Source of the DNA: an uncultured Bacteroides sp.
Lineage (GTDB): Bacteria > Bacteroidota > Bacteroidia > Bacteroidales > UBA932
DNA: 64,000 nucleotides
NCBI GenBank assembly: GCA_945874355.1
Contig: CAMCGB010000009.1
Span: forward strand, 18,145 to 82,144
Direction: 5' to 3'
Within the stretch, counting starts at the first letter, position 1; the number at the start of each line of letters is the position of its first letter. Below, one piece after another: positions 47,144 to 57,233 of the stretch. The notes under the pieces were generated by a model. That model saw only the letters and a list, made by a program, of their open reading frames with translations. It made no database searches and had not been told where the DNA came from. Both the position numbers and the translations under genes were made by a program.

Positions 47144-48520
47144 TTATTCTACTGTAAAGTCGGCTCCCAGAGTGTTCTCCAGATTAGCCTTTGCGGTGAG
47201 ATAGTTGTACACAGCCTGCGAAGCGGTAAGACGGGCCTGGGTCAGGGCGAGCTGTGCGTCGTTCAGGTCGGTAAGAGTGTTCTTGCCCACATTGTAGGAC
47301 TTGGAGGCGATGTCGTAGGCCTTGGTGGCGGACTCGACGGCGCTCTGGGCTGAAGCGTAGCTCTTGGTGGCCGTGTCCATAGTATTGAGGTACTGCCTGA
47401 TGGCTATCTGGAGCTGGCGTTCGGTGTCCTGCCTCTGGAGCGAGAGTTCCTGGGCCTGGATGCGGGCCTGCTTTGTGGCGGCGTGACGCTTGCCTCCGGC
47501 GAAAATCGGAATCTGGAGGCTCAGCCCCACAGCCGAATAAGGCGACCAGTTGTACTCGCTGAACTTGAAGTCATTGGTCATCGCGTTGATGCTGTAGGAG
47601 AACGAAAGGGCGAGGCTGGGCAGGGCGGCATACTGCTGGGCCTTGACATTGAGGGCCAGCTGCTCGGCCTGAAGACTGAGCTGCCTGAGGCTGGTGTTGT
47701 CTGCAAGGCTGAGCGAATCAGCAGGGATGTCCTCGGTAAGCATAGCGGAGCCGTAGTCCGAGAGGGTGCCCACGACATCGATATCCTCTGAGAGGTCCAC
47801 TCCCATCACGGCCTTGAGCTGCCAAAGCGAAAGGATGATGGCATTCTCGGCGTCATAGACATTGGGGATGGCATTGGCCAGGCTGGTCTTGGCCCTTGCA
47901 AGGTCGAGTTCAGAAGCCTTCTGGGCGTTGTACTTGCGCTGGGTCTGCTCCAGGTTCGCAAGGGCATTCTCATAGACGCTCTTGTAAACCTCGAAGGCTT
48001 CCTTGGAAAGAAGGCAGCCGAAATATGCCTGTTTCACCTGATTGACGGTCTCGAGACGCGAACTCCTGGCCTTTTCGACGGCCAGTTCCACATCCTTGTC
48101 CGAGATTTTGAGGCTCTCCCAAAGCTGGGCGTTCACAAGGGGCATAGAGGCTGAAAGGCCTGCTGACCAGGTGTTCCAGCGTCCCACTTCGATTCCACCC
48201 CCGGAGGATCCCATCGCGGGAGCTTCGGAAGAATCACTACCACCTCCCATAGACGGCATATCAAAGTCCATATACATCACCTGCTTCTTGATGGTGCGCT
48301 GGTATGCTGCGTTACCGTCCAACTGGGGGAAAAGCGAGGAATATGTACCCTTGCGGGCATATCCTGTACGTTCGATTTCCATATCGGCAACCTTGACCGA
48401 AACATTCTCGCTCAAAGCGATACGAATCGCGTCGTCAAGCGTAATGAGCTTGGTCTGCTGAGCCGATAAAGACATTGTCGCAGCAACAACCGCGACAAAG
48501 AAAAAAAACACTTTCTTCAT
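47144..48520 (-). CDS. TolC family outer membrane protein
   Basis: LITLDDAIRIALSENVSVKVA; coiled-coil repeats KSYNVGKNTLTDLNDAQLALTQARL. Confidence 0.92.
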   Translation of the reverse strand: MKKVFFFFVAVVAATMSLSAQQTKLITLDDAIRIALSENVSVKVADMEIERTGYARKGTYSSLFPQLDGNAAYQRTIKKQVMYMDFDMPSMGGGSDSSEAPAMGSSGGGIEVGRWNTWSAGLSASMPLVNAQLWESLKISDKDVELAVEKARSSRLETVNQVKQAYFGCLLSKEAFEVYKSVYENALANLEQTQRKYNAQKASELDLARAKTSLANAIPNVYDAENAIILSLWQLKAVMGVDLSEDIDVVGTLSDYGSAMLTEDIPADSLSLADNTSLRQLSLQAEQLALNVKAQQYAALPSLALSFSYSINAMTNDFKFSEYNWSPYSAVGLSLQIPIFAGGKRHAATKQARIQAQELSLQRQDTERQLQIAIRQYLNTMDTATKSYASAQSAVESATKAYDIASKSYNVGKNTLTDLNDAQLALTQARLTASQAVYNYLTAKANLENTLGADFTVE

Positions 48521-48653
48521 ACACTAACTATTCGGCCCCCAGATTCAGCAACTATAGTGCCAAATAAAAAATTTTAATTACCTATAGAGGTCAAAATATA
48601 AAAACAGGCGTTACAGATAGCTGAAGGGGCGAAAAAGTTTGTGTTAGTTATGT

Positions 48654-49517
48654 CTATTTGGCAGATTTGCCACTGACAGAAGCCCTGCTGACAGGCCTCA
48701 GGGCAGCTGGAGTGCGCTTGCGGTAGGCGTAAATCAGAATCAGGATGCCTGCTATGATGAAGGGGATGGAGAGAATCTGTCCCATATCCAGAGCCATATT
48801 CTGCTCGAAACCTACCTGAGGCTCCTTGATGAACTCGATGAGGAAGCGCATTCCGAAACAGCCCAGGAGGAAGGCCCCGAAAAAGAAGCCGCGGGGCATC
48901 TTGTCGAGACGGTACTTATATATGAGAATGAGGATGACGCCGAGAATGAAGTATGAAGAAGCCTCGTAGAGCTGGGTCGGGTGCTTGGGCAGGGTCTCGC
49001 CGCGGAGCTCAAACACGAAGCCCCAGGGAAGGGAGGTCACGTCGCCGTAAATCTCGGAATTGAAAAGATTGCCCAGCCTTATAAAACAGCCGGCGAAGGC
49101 GACGGTGATGCACAGGCGGTCGATGACCCACAGGAAGTCGATGTCGTTGCCCTTGCCGTACTTATGGGCGAACCACCAGACGGCCAGCAGCAGGGCTATA
49201 GCCCCTCCGTGACTGGCAAGTCCGCCTTTCCAGGGCATGAAAATCTCGAGGAAACCCTGCCAGGAGCCGAAATAGTAGTCCGGCTGATAGAAGATGCAGT
49301 GACCCAGACGGGCTCCCACGATGGTGGCAATCAGCACCGAGCAGAACAGGGGGTCAAGAAGCGAGGTCGAGGCGCCTTCCCTCTTGAAGAACCACTTGAA
49401 AAGATACCAGCCCAGCACGAAACCGAGGGCGAAAAGAAGTCCATACCAGCGGATTTCGAGGGAACCTATATGGAAGAGTACAGGATCGACCTTCCAGTGC
49501 ACGAAAAGGAAATTCAT
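48654..49517 (-). CDS. lgt: Prolipoprotein diacylglyceryl transferase
   Basis: IGSLEIRWYGLLFALGF; GLASHGGAIALLLAV; GCFIRLGNLFNSEIYG; track ORF over-extended upstream. Confidence 0.95.
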   Translation of the reverse strand: MNFLFVHWKVDPVLFHIGSLEIRWYGLLFALGFVLGWYLFKWFFKREGASTSLLDPLFCSVLIATIVGARLGHCIFYQPDYYFGSWQGFLEIFMPWKGGLASHGGAIALLLAVWWFAHKYGKGNDIDFLWVIDRLCITVAFAGCFIRLGNLFNSEIYGDVTSLPWGFVFELRGETLPKHPTQLYEASSYFILGVILILIYKYRLDKMPRGFFFGAFLLGCFGMRFLIEFIKEPQVGFEQNMALDMGQILSIPFIIAGILILIYAYRKRTPAALRPVSRASVSGKSAK

Positions 49518-49560
49518 AACAACGGGGCCGGGGGCTAGTCCCCGACCGGAGAGCAAAGAT

Positions 49561-49596
49561 AATAAAAAATATGACCCGTCACCAGGGACGGGCCAT
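49561..49596 (-). terminator. Intrinsic terminator of pgk
   Basis: Minus strand TATGGCCCGTC-cctggt-GACGGGTCATA followed by TTTTTT. Confidence 0.85.
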
Positions 49597-49617
49597 AATA
49601 TGGTACTTGTTGGCGGA

Positions 49618-50871
49618 TTAGTCGCGAATGGCGGCGATACCGGGAAGGTCCTTACCCTCAAGGGCTTCGAGCATTGCTCCACCACCGGTAGAGACATAGC
49701 TTACCTTGTCGGCATAGCCCATCTGGGTAACAGCGGCAACTGAGTCACCACCACCCACGAGGGTGTAGGCGCCCTTTGCGGTAGCCTCTGCCAGGTCCTC
49801 GGCAATCTGAAGGGTTCCCTTTGCGAAGGTAGGCATCTCGAATACGCCTACAGGGCCGTTCCAGAGCACTGTCTTTGAAGAAAGGATGACATCCTTCCAG
49901 GTCTTGAGGGACTCCTGCCCTGCGTCCATTCCCTCCCATCCCTCGGGGATGTCGTTTGAAGGAACGAGCTTGGTGGCAGCCTCATTGCTGAAGTCGTCCG
50001 CAACCACGGTCTGGGTTGAAAGATAGATGTTCACACCCTTCTGCTTTGCGCTCTCGAGAATCTCAAGTGCCTGGGGCATAAGGTCATCCTCGTGCAGGGA
50101 GTTGCCTATCTTGCCGCCCTGAGCCTTGATGAAGGTGTAACCCATGCCGCCGCCGATGATAAGGTTGTCAACCTTGTCGAGCATATTCTGGAGCACGGCG
50201 AGCTTCGAAGACACCTTTGAACCTCCGATGATGGCGGTGAAGGGGTGCTGTGCGTTCTTGAGGACATTGTCGATGGCCTTAATCTCACCTTCCATCAGGT
50301 AGCCGAACATCTTGTCGTTGGGGAAGTAGTCGGCAATCAGGGCAGTTGAGCCGTGAGCGCGGTGAGCGGTTCCGAATGCGTCGTTGATGTAGCAGTCGGC
50401 ATAGGAAGCCAAAGTCTTGACGAACTCCTTCTGGCTGGCCTTTACCGCAGCCTTGGCAGCCTTCTTCTCCTCGTCGGTGGCATCCTCTGCGAGTCCGCGG
50501 GGCTTGCCTTCCTCCTCGGCGTAGTAGCGGAGATTCTCGAGCAGAAGGGCTTCACCCGGCTTGAGGGCTGCTGCCTGCTCCTGGGCCTTCTGGCAGTCGG
50601 GAGCGAACTGGACGGGAACTCCGAGGCACTCTGACACGTGGTCGACTATGTGCTTGAGGGAGAACTTGGGATCAACCTTCTTGGGACGTCCAAGATGGGA
50701 CATGATGATTACAGAACCGCCTTTCTCGAGAACCTTCTTGAGGGTAGGCATTGCCCTGCGGATGCGGGTGTCGTCTGTAATTTCGAATTTGTCATTGAGA
50801 GGCACGTTGAAATCCACTCTGACGATGGCTTTCTTACCTGCGAAATTGTAAGAGTCAATGTACTGCTGCAT
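49618..50871 (-). CDS. pgk: Phosphoglycerate kinase
   Basis: [64 protein letters not shown]. Confidence 0.97.
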   Translation of the reverse strand: MQQYIDSYNFAGKKAIVRVDFNVPLNDKFEITDDTRIRRAMPTLKKVLEKGGSVIIMSHLGRPKKVDPKFSLKHIVDHVSECLGVPVQFAPDCQKAQEQAAALKPGEALLLENLRYYAEEEGKPRGLAEDATDEEKKAAKAAVKASQKEFVKTLASYADCYINDAFGTAHRAHGSTALIADYFPNDKMFGYLMEGEIKAIDNVLKNAQHPFTAIIGGSKVSSKLAVLQNMLDKVDNLIIGGGMGYTFIKAQGGKIGNSLHEDDLMPQALEILESAKQKGVNIYLSTQTVVADDFSNEAATKLVPSNDIPEGWEGMDAGQESLKTWKDVILSSKTVLWNGPVGVFEMPTFAKGTLQIAEDLAEATAKGAYTLVGGGDSVAAVTQMGYADKVSYVSTGGGAMLEALEGKDLPGIAAIRD

Positions 50872-50904
50872 AGTAATATGTAATGATATTAGTATTCAAA
50901 CGCG

Positions 50905-50933
50905 CAAATTTAGCAATTTTATCAATATCTTTG
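50905..50933. promoter_or_regulatory. Back-to-back divergent -7 elements (CAAATTTA 50905-50912; TATCTTTG 50926-50933)
   Basis: Opposing TAnnTTTG motifs, 13 nt gap. Confidence 0.7.
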
Positions 50934-50967
50934 CACCGCAAACCGGTCAATTTTCCAAACTTGCATT

Positions 50968-51885
50968 ATGATAGAATACCCCGCCCCATATTGGAAAGAT
51001 TACGCCCTTGTCGACAGCGGCGACGGCCAGAAGCTCGAGAAGTTCGGAGACTACACCCTGATACGCCCGGAGCCCAAGGCCCTGTGGAAGAAATCCCTGC
51101 CCGATAGCGAGTGGACAAAACTGGCCCACACCCGTTTCCGCCCGGGAGCCGGGTTCGGCCGTGCGGGCAAGGAGGACAGCGGCACCTGGGAGAGGCTCAA
51201 GAAGAGCAGCGACCAGTGGTACATCAGCTATCCGCTGCCCGGGAGCGGCGGCAAGGCTTTCAGCCTGCGCCTGGGGCTGACCTCCTTCAAGCACGTGGGC
51301 GTCTTCCCCGAGCAGGCTCCGAACTGGGATTATATCTACAGCAACACCCTTCAGCTCTCTGAGACCCTGGGACGCAAACCCCGGATACTGAATCTTTTCG
51401 CCTATACCGGAGCAGCTTCCCTCGCAGCCCTTAGCGCCGGGGCGGAAGTGACCCACCTCGACTCGGTAAAGCAGGTTGTAACCTGGGCAAGGGGCAATAT
51501 GGAAAGCTCTTCGCTGGACGGAATAAGATGGATAGTGGAGGATGCGATGAAGTTCGTCAAAAGACAGCAAAGGCGCGGAAGCCTTTTCGACGGCATCATT
51601 ATGGACCCTCCGGCCTACGGACACGGGCCCGACGGCGAGAAATGGAAGCTGGACGAGTGCCTGTTCGAGATGCTTCAGGGCGTCAATTCCATACTCTCTC
51701 CCAAGGACAGCTTCCTGGTGCTGAACCTCTACTCGAACGGCTTCTCCCCTCTTATGGGCAAGACTGTGCTCGAGCAGGCTTTCTCCCTCAAGGCAGGCGT
51801 GGATATAAGCGCAGGAGAGCTCGCCCTGAATGACAGTTTCGGCAAAGCTCTCCCGCTATCTGTTGTAGTCCGGCTGCGCAGGTAG
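50968..51885 (+). CDS. Class I SAM-dependent methyltransferase (RlmI/RlmK-like)
   Basis: RILNLFAYTGAASLAALSAGAEVTHLDSVKQVVTWARGN; DGIIMDPPAYGHGPDGEKWK. Confidence 0.88.
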   Translation: MIEYPAPYWKDYALVDSGDGQKLEKFGDYTLIRPEPKALWKKSLPDSEWTKLAHTRFRPGAGFGRAGKEDSGTWERLKKSSDQWYISYPLPGSGGKAFSLRLGLTSFKHVGVFPEQAPNWDYIYSNTLQLSETLGRKPRILNLFAYTGAASLAALSAGAEVTHLDSVKQVVTWARGNMESSSLDGIRWIVEDAMKFVKRQQRRGSLFDGIIMDPPAYGHGPDGEKWKLDECLFEMLQGVNSILSPKDSFLVLNLYSNGFSPLMGKTVLEQAFSLKAGVDISAGELALNDSFGKALPLSVVVRLRR

Positions 51886-54800
51886 TTAAGAGCCTGTCGC
51901 AGAGTTGACTATATCCACAAACTTGTCTGTAAGCTCCTTTCCGAGAGCCTCGTCGCCTCCGTTCTTCAGGGAGTCCGACAGGAGGTAGATGTAGTTGCCC
52001 GCCAGCTCGAACTCGTTGCGTCCCCAATCGTAGAACTCAAGATAGAAGGCAGCCGTGGTGAGCAGCTCGTCACCAAGAGCCTTCGCTATCTCGCGGGCCT
52101 TGTCAGCAAGTCCCAGGGCATAATACTGGTTGACCATATCGACTACCATATAGTCGTTGCCCGAGAAGCCGAGCGAAATGGTCTCCAGAGGGTAGCGCCT
52201 CATCACCTGCTCGCACTTCGAGAGCATCTCAAGGGCCCTGTCTTTCTGGCCTTCGCGTATGAAGACATCGGCGCACATAGTGAAGAGGTTCCTTTGCGAG
52301 AGCACTCCGAGGAAAGTATATTCGTTCTGATAATCAATGAAATAGTCATCCTCAGAAAGGGCGTCCCACTTATAAACCTCGGTCATCTTCCTGTACAGGG
52401 CGTCACTGTCCACAAATCCCGCCTGGGTGCTGGTGGTCTTGTTCTTTATAGGCACCAGCTGGAAGGAGAAGCCGTTGTACTCGAAGTACTCCTTAATGCC
52501 TATGTTCAGGTCTCCTCCCATACTCAGAAGGCAGATGGGCCTGTCCCACTGATAGTTGGAAAGAAGGTCGAGCATAAAGAGCTCCGGCTTGGTGATATAG
52601 TCCTTGTCCTTTGAGATGTTGAGGATTATCGAATCGGGTATCTGGCTTTCGTACTTGCTGTCCAGGATGCCGCTCTTTATTACATTTTCACGGTTCACCG
52701 GCACTGAAATCCTGCGCGAAGCTATGTAGTCCACCTTGCGGCCGCTAGACATCGGGGCCTTCACCTGGGGGTGGCGGAACAGGGTCATCACATCCGAGAT
52801 GCTCATCACCTCTTCCCTCAGGTCCACGATGGGTATCATCTCGTTGGTTCCGTACAGGTACTGCTCAGGTCCCACGCTCAGGTCAAGAGGTGCGGACTCG
52901 TTCACCGCCCACTTCATCTGGTCAATGTGCCAGTCGGTGCCGAGCAGGGAGGTATTGCAGATACGCACGTCGGTGCGGCAGTTCTCCACCTCCTGGGCAT
53001 ACCACAGGGGGAAGGTGTCGTTGTCGCCGTGGGTCACCAGAATACCGTTGGGCCCTACCGAATTGAGGTAGTTGCGGGCCATCTCGACGGCGGTCTTGCG
53101 CCCTGAGCGGTCGTGGTCGTCCCAGTTCTGTGCGGCCATCAGGACGGGCACTCCGAGGCAGAGAAGGCAGAGGACGGCGTTCAGCGCTGTCGAGCTCTTC
53201 TCGCTCTTTATCCTGCGTCCTATCCAAGAGCACAAGGCGGTCAGGCCCAGACCTATCCACACGCTGAAGAAGTAGAAGGAACCGGCGTAGGCATAATCCC
53301 TTTCGCGCACCTGGAAAGGAGGCTGGTTGAGGTAAATCACGATGGCGATGCCAGTCATAAAGAACATCAGGAAATTGAGCCACACTCCCCTCTTGTCGCG
53401 GTCGAACTGGAAGAACAGGCCGAGAAGGCCGAGCAGCAGAGGCAGGAAGAAGTAGTGGTTCTTGCCCTTGTCATCCTTCAGCGGGGCGGGAGCATTGCTC
53501 TGGTCGCCGAGGCGGATGTTGTCTATGAACTTGATGCCGCTCTCCCAGTTGCCGTGGAAAATGTCCCCCGGGTCGGGGGCGTGAACCTGGTTCTGGCGGC
53601 CTACAAAGTTCCACATAAAGTAGCGCCAGTACATCCAACCAAGCTGATAGTCAAAGAAATATCTCAGATTGGCACCCATCGTGGGCTTGCGGTGCACAGA
53701 TCCTGCAACCTTTTTGCCCTTGCCGTCCATATAGCTTTCATAGACCTCTTCGTAGCGTCCGTCGGAACTGCTCGCCCACATTCGGGGGAAGAGCATCTTG
53801 CCTTCAGAAAGATAGTCGGCGTCGATAGGGGCATCGGCCTTTATGTACTTCCCGTCCATAGGGGCCCAGTAGGATTCGGTCTTGAGGTCATAGGGAGCAT
53901 CGAAGTACTGCCCATATACCAGAGGGGTCTTTCCGTACTGCTCACGGGAGAGGTATCTTACCAGGGTAAATGCATTGTCGGGCTGGTATTCGTTGGTAGG
54001 AGTCTTGGCGCAGGAGCGTATGATGTCCACGCTGAAAATCGAGAATCCTATCAGGATAGTGGTCACGCAGAGCAGGGTGGTGTTCCAGAAGAGCTTCTTG
54101 CGCTTGAGGGTGAAAAACAGGCCCCAGAAGCAGAGTGTGAACAGGGCGACGAGGAAGAACACGGCGCCGCTGTTGTAAGGAAGCCCCAGAACATTGACGA
54201 AGAACAGGTCCACATAGGCTGCGAGCTTAGGCAGCAAGGGGATGAATATGAAGTAGATAAGGGCCAGGATGAGCACTCCCACGAGGAAGATTTTGCAATT
54301 TTCCCAGAAGCTGTACGGCCTGTCTTCCCTCTTGCGGTAGTAGTACATGAACACCAGAGCCGGAATCATCAGCAGGTTCAGCAGGTGCACTCCTATGCTC
54401 AGGCCCATAAGGAAGGCTATGAACACTATCCATTTGTCGGCGTGGGGAGCGTCGGCGTGGTCGTACCACATAGTCATAGCCCAGAATACCACCGCGGTGA
54501 AAAGCGAGGACATAGCATAGACCTCACCCTCGACGGCAGAGAACCAGAAAGTGTCTGAGAAGCAGTAGCTAAGGGAGCCTACAAGGCCGGCGCCAAGTAC
54601 CGAAATGGCGGAAGCGAGAGCATATTCACCTGAGTGCGAGGGTTTTACAAGCCTCTTGGCAAACCATACTATGGTAAGATAGAGGAAGAAAATGGTCAAA
54701 GCGGAGCACAGGGCGCTCATAGCGTTGACCAGCACTGCGGCGTGCATATTGTCCCCGAAGAGGGTGAAGAACCGGGCTATGAGCTGGAACATAGGGTTTC

Positions 54801-54963
54801 CGGGAGGGTGGCCCACTTCCAGTTTGTAGGACGATGCTATGAATTCGCCGCAGTCCCAGAACGAAGCGCTGGGCTCGATTGTGAGAAGATATGTAACGGC
54901 CGAAACCAGAAAGGCCAGCAGCGCGCATATCCTATGGCTGAGGGTGAATTGTTTCTGAGTCAT
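51886..54963 (-). CDS. DUF2723 family membrane protein (glycosyltransferase-like)
   Basis: ICALLAFLVSAVTYLLTIEPSASFWDCGEFIASSYKLEVGHPPGNPMFQLIARFF; 1025 aa. Confidence 0.88.
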   Translation of the reverse strand: MTQKQFTLSHRICALLAFLVSAVTYLLTIEPSASFWDCGEFIASSYKLEVGHPPGNPMFQLIARFFTLFGDNMHAAVLVNAMSALCSALTIFFLYLTIVWFAKRLVKPSHSGEYALASAISVLGAGLVGSLSYCFSDTFWFSAVEGEVYAMSSLFTAVVFWAMTMWYDHADAPHADKWIVFIAFLMGLSIGVHLLNLLMIPALVFMYYYRKREDRPYSFWENCKIFLVGVLILALIYFIFIPLLPKLAAYVDLFFVNVLGLPYNSGAVFFLVALFTLCFWGLFFTLKRKKLFWNTTLLCVTTILIGFSIFSVDIIRSCAKTPTNEYQPDNAFTLVRYLSREQYGKTPLVYGQYFDAPYDLKTESYWAPMDGKYIKADAPIDADYLSEGKMLFPRMWASSSDGRYEEVYESYMDGKGKKVAGSVHRKPTMGANLRYFFDYQLGWMYWRYFMWNFVGRQNQVHAPDPGDIFHGNWESGIKFIDNIRLGDQSNAPAPLKDDKGKNHYFFLPLLLGLLGLFFQFDRDKRGVWLNFLMFFMTGIAIVIYLNQPPFQVRERDYAYAGSFYFFSVWIGLGLTALCSWIGRRIKSEKSSTALNAVLCLLCLGVPVLMAAQNWDDHDRSGRKTAVEMARNYLNSVGPNGILVTHGDNDTFPLWYAQEVENCRTDVRICNTSLLGTDWHIDQMKWAVNESAPLDLSVGPEQYLYGTNEMIPIVDLREEVMSISDVMTLFRHPQVKAPMSSGRKVDYIASRRISVPVNRENVIKSGILDSKYESQIPDSIILNISKDKDYITKPELFMLDLLSNYQWDRPICLLSMGGDLNIGIKEYFEYNGFSFQLVPIKNKTTSTQAGFVDSDALYRKMTEVYKWDALSEDDYFIDYQNEYTFLGVLSQRNLFTMCADVFIREGQKDRALEMLSKCEQVMRRYPLETISLGFSGNDYMVVDMVNQYYALGLADKAREIAKALGDELLTTAAFYLEFYDWGRNEFELAGNYIYLLSDSLKNGGDEALGKELTDKFVDIVNSATGS

Positions 54964-54990
54964 CTAAGATGTTTTCTAAATCACAAACTG

Positions 54991-55019
54991 CAAAGATACA
55001 TCCAAAAATCGTATCTTTG
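54991..55019. promoter_or_regulatory. Back-to-back divergent -7 elements (CAAAGATA 54991-54998; TATCTTTG 55012-55019)
   Basis: Perfectly symmetrical opposing TATCTTTG motifs, 13 nt gap. Confidence 0.75.
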
Positions 55020-55041
55020 CAAATAATATACTTTTTAAGTT

Positions 55042-55392
55042 ATGGCCGACAACGACTGGAAATCAAGGCTCGGGGTCGTATATTCGACAAATCCCGACTT
55101 CAAATACACTCTCGAGCAGGACGCTCAGGAGCAGGTTCAGACTCCCGAGCCCTGCAAGCAGAAGCTCATAGTTAGGATAGACCGCAGGGCAAGAGCCGGC
55201 AAACAGGTGACCCTGATCGACGGATTCGTCGGCCGGGAGGAAGACCTCGCCGCACTTGCGAAAACCCTCAAGACGCGCTGCGGCGTGGGCGGAACGGCAA
55301 AGGACGGACAGATTACCATCCAGGGCGACCTTCGCGACAAGCTCGTCACCCTGCTCACTTCTATGGGATATAACGCAAAAAGAGGCAACTGA
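55042..55392 (+). CDS. SUI1/eIF1-like translation initiation factor (YciH type)
   Basis: KQKLIVRIDRRARAGKQVTLIDGFVGREEDLAALAKTLKTRCGVGGTAKDGQITIQGD. Confidence 0.9.
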   Translation: MADNDWKSRLGVVYSTNPDFKYTLEQDAQEQVQTPEPCKQKLIVRIDRRARAGKQVTLIDGFVGREEDLAALAKTLKTRCGVGGTAKDGQITIQGDLRDKLVTLLTSMGYNAKRGN

Positions 55393-56108
55393 TGATTCCC
55401 TCCGAAATCATTGGACAGCTGGGACAATTGGAGATGTCCTCCCGGCCCTACAGCCTGCCCCCGGCCGCATTCTGCTGGTCCGAGGTGCCCGCAAACCGGA
55501 TTCTGACCTGTCTCGCGGTCCTTCTGTTCCTTTTCAACATCCGCAACATCTTCAGCCTTTTTCCTCATATGATATATAGCCTGCGCAGCGCCCGCGGCCA
55601 GGTGGACCTGGAGTACAACGTCAGCATTTCGCGCCTTCGCAACCATATCGCCCTGGTCTTTTTCCTGCCCTTCTGCCTGCTTGCGGACCGTTTCAATCTT
55701 TTCCCCGCTGATTTCAGGGCCGCTCTGAACCCCAACCTGCAGTGTCTAGTGAGTGCCGCTGCCATTGCCCTGTATCTGCTTTTCCGAAGTCTTTGCCAGG
55801 CGCTGCTCCGGGCTTTCAGCCCGGGAAGGGACGAGAGCACCGCGCTCAAAAGGTCGCTCTACTCTTATATTATAAGTATTTGTCCCATAATGCTTTTGAG
55901 CGGCGCCCTGCTGCCCGCTCTCGGAGTTGGGGATTCTGCGGTAAGGATAGTATTGCTCTGCGAACTGGGGGCTACCCTTATCGTTTCATATGTTCGTTCA
56001 TTTCAGATTTTGCACGTCAAAAGTTCATCTTTGCTCAGTTTTTTGTATCTTTGCGGTCTTGAATTTATACCTGCCGCCGTTTTGATAACGGCCGCTCTGG
56101 TGTTTTAG
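55392..56108 (+). CDS. DUF4271 domain-containing membrane protein
   Basis: Multi-TM protein between SUI1-like and hemD genes, FQILHVKSSSLLSFLYLCGLEFIPAAVLI. Confidence 0.7.
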   Translation: MIPSEIIGQLGQLEMSSRPYSLPPAAFCWSEVPANRILTCLAVLLFLFNIRNIFSLFPHMIYSLRSARGQVDLEYNVSISRLRNHIALVFFLPFCLLADRFNLFPADFRAALNPNLQCLVSAAAIALYLLFRSLCQALLRAFSPGRDESTALKRSLYSYIISICPIMLLSGALLPALGVGDSAVRIVLLCELGATLIVSYVRSFQILHVKSSSLLSFLYLCGLEFIPAAVLITAALVF

Positions 56109-56116
56109 AAGGCATT

Positions 56117-56848
56117 ATGAAGATACTTATATCCCAACAGGCACCTGCCAATATGGCTTCTTACGAGGTGCTTCAGTCAAAATTCGGCGCCCAGGTGGAC
56201 TTCCACCCCTTTTTCCTGATGGAGCCTCTGTCTGCCAAGGAGTTCAGGGCAGAGAGAGTGAATCTTCCGGACTATACCGCAGTCGTATTTTCTTCGCGGC
56301 TGGCAATTGACGCGTACTTCAAGCTCAGCGAAGAGATGCGTTTCAAGGTGCCGGAGACTATGAAGTACTTCTGCACCACCGAGGCTGTGGCAAATTATCT
56401 TCAGAAGCACATCGTCTACCGCAAGCGCAAGATTTTCTTCGGCAACGGCTCGCCCGCTTCGGTAATCGAGCTGGTAGGAGCCAAGCACAAGGACGAGAAA
56501 TTCCTGATTACAGCAGCGCTCGGAGCCAATGTGGAGCCGTTTACCAGCCTGTTCGAGAGCGCAGGTCTTGACTTCAACGTAGCCACTCTGGTCAAAGCCG
56601 TTTCGCAGCCTCTTCAGGGGCTCGACCTGCACTCCTACGATATGGTAGTGCTCTATAACCCTGCCGATGTGGTTTCGCTGAAGGAGAACTTCCCAGATTT
56701 CGAGCAGGGCGAGTTGAAGTTCGTCTCGTTCGGAAGGAGCGTCGTGGGCGCTATGGAGGAGGCCGGACTCAAAATCGCAGTCAAGGCCCCTACTCCCCAG
56801 GCCACTTCCGTAGGCAAGGCCATAGAGCTGTATCTGGAAGGAAAATAA
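56117..56848 (+). CDS. hemD: Uroporphyrinogen-III synthase
   Basis: MKILISQQAPANMASYEVLQSKFGAQVDFHPFFLMEP; YTAVVFSSRLAIDAYF; PTPQATSVGKAIELYLE. Confidence 0.88.
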   Translation: MKILISQQAPANMASYEVLQSKFGAQVDFHPFFLMEPLSAKEFRAERVNLPDYTAVVFSSRLAIDAYFKLSEEMRFKVPETMKYFCTTEAVANYLQKHIVYRKRKIFFGNGSPASVIELVGAKHKDEKFLITAALGANVEPFTSLFESAGLDFNVATLVKAVSQPLQGLDLHSYDMVVLYNPADVVSLKENFPDFEQGELKFVSFGRSVVGAMEEAGLKIAVKAPTPQATSVGKAIELYLEGK

Positions 56849-56859
56849 TCTGCTCCGAT

Positions 56860-57228
56860 ATGGGCGCGACTCTCTCCAAAGAAGAAAGGCTGTGCGGAAA
56901 GTCAGCCATCGGTTCTCTGGTCTCCGAAGGCCGTTGGGGCAGTGTGGCGCATCTTCGTTACTGCTACAGGCTCCGCCGGGACGCTGATAGTCAGGATGTT
57001 CCCGTTATCAGCAGGATAATGGTCTCGGTGCCCAAAAAGTTCTTCAAGAGAGCGGTGAAGCGCAATCTGCTCAAGCGCCGCATAAGGGAGGCCTACCGGC
57101 TGAACAAAGAGCTTCTGGGGAGCTCGAAGGTAGATGTACTCTTTTCCTACTCGAGCAAGGAAGTGTCTGATTTCGAGACTATTCAGAGCGAAGTAAAAAC
57201 TATCCTGGGCCGCATCGGAGCTGCCTGA
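56860..57228 (+). CDS. rnpA: Ribonuclease P protein component
   Basis: [32 protein letters not shown]. Confidence 0.95.
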   Translation: MGATLSKEERLCGKSAIGSLVSEGRWGSVAHLRYCYRLRRDADSQDVPVISRIMVSVPKKFFKRAVKRNLLKRRIREAYRLNKELLGSSKVDVLFSYSSKEVSDFETIQSEVKTILGRIGAA

Positions 57229-57233
57229 AGCGT

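Noticed and set aside
53113-54558. 481 aa plus-strand ORF
   Set aside because: Antisense shadow of the DUF2723 gene
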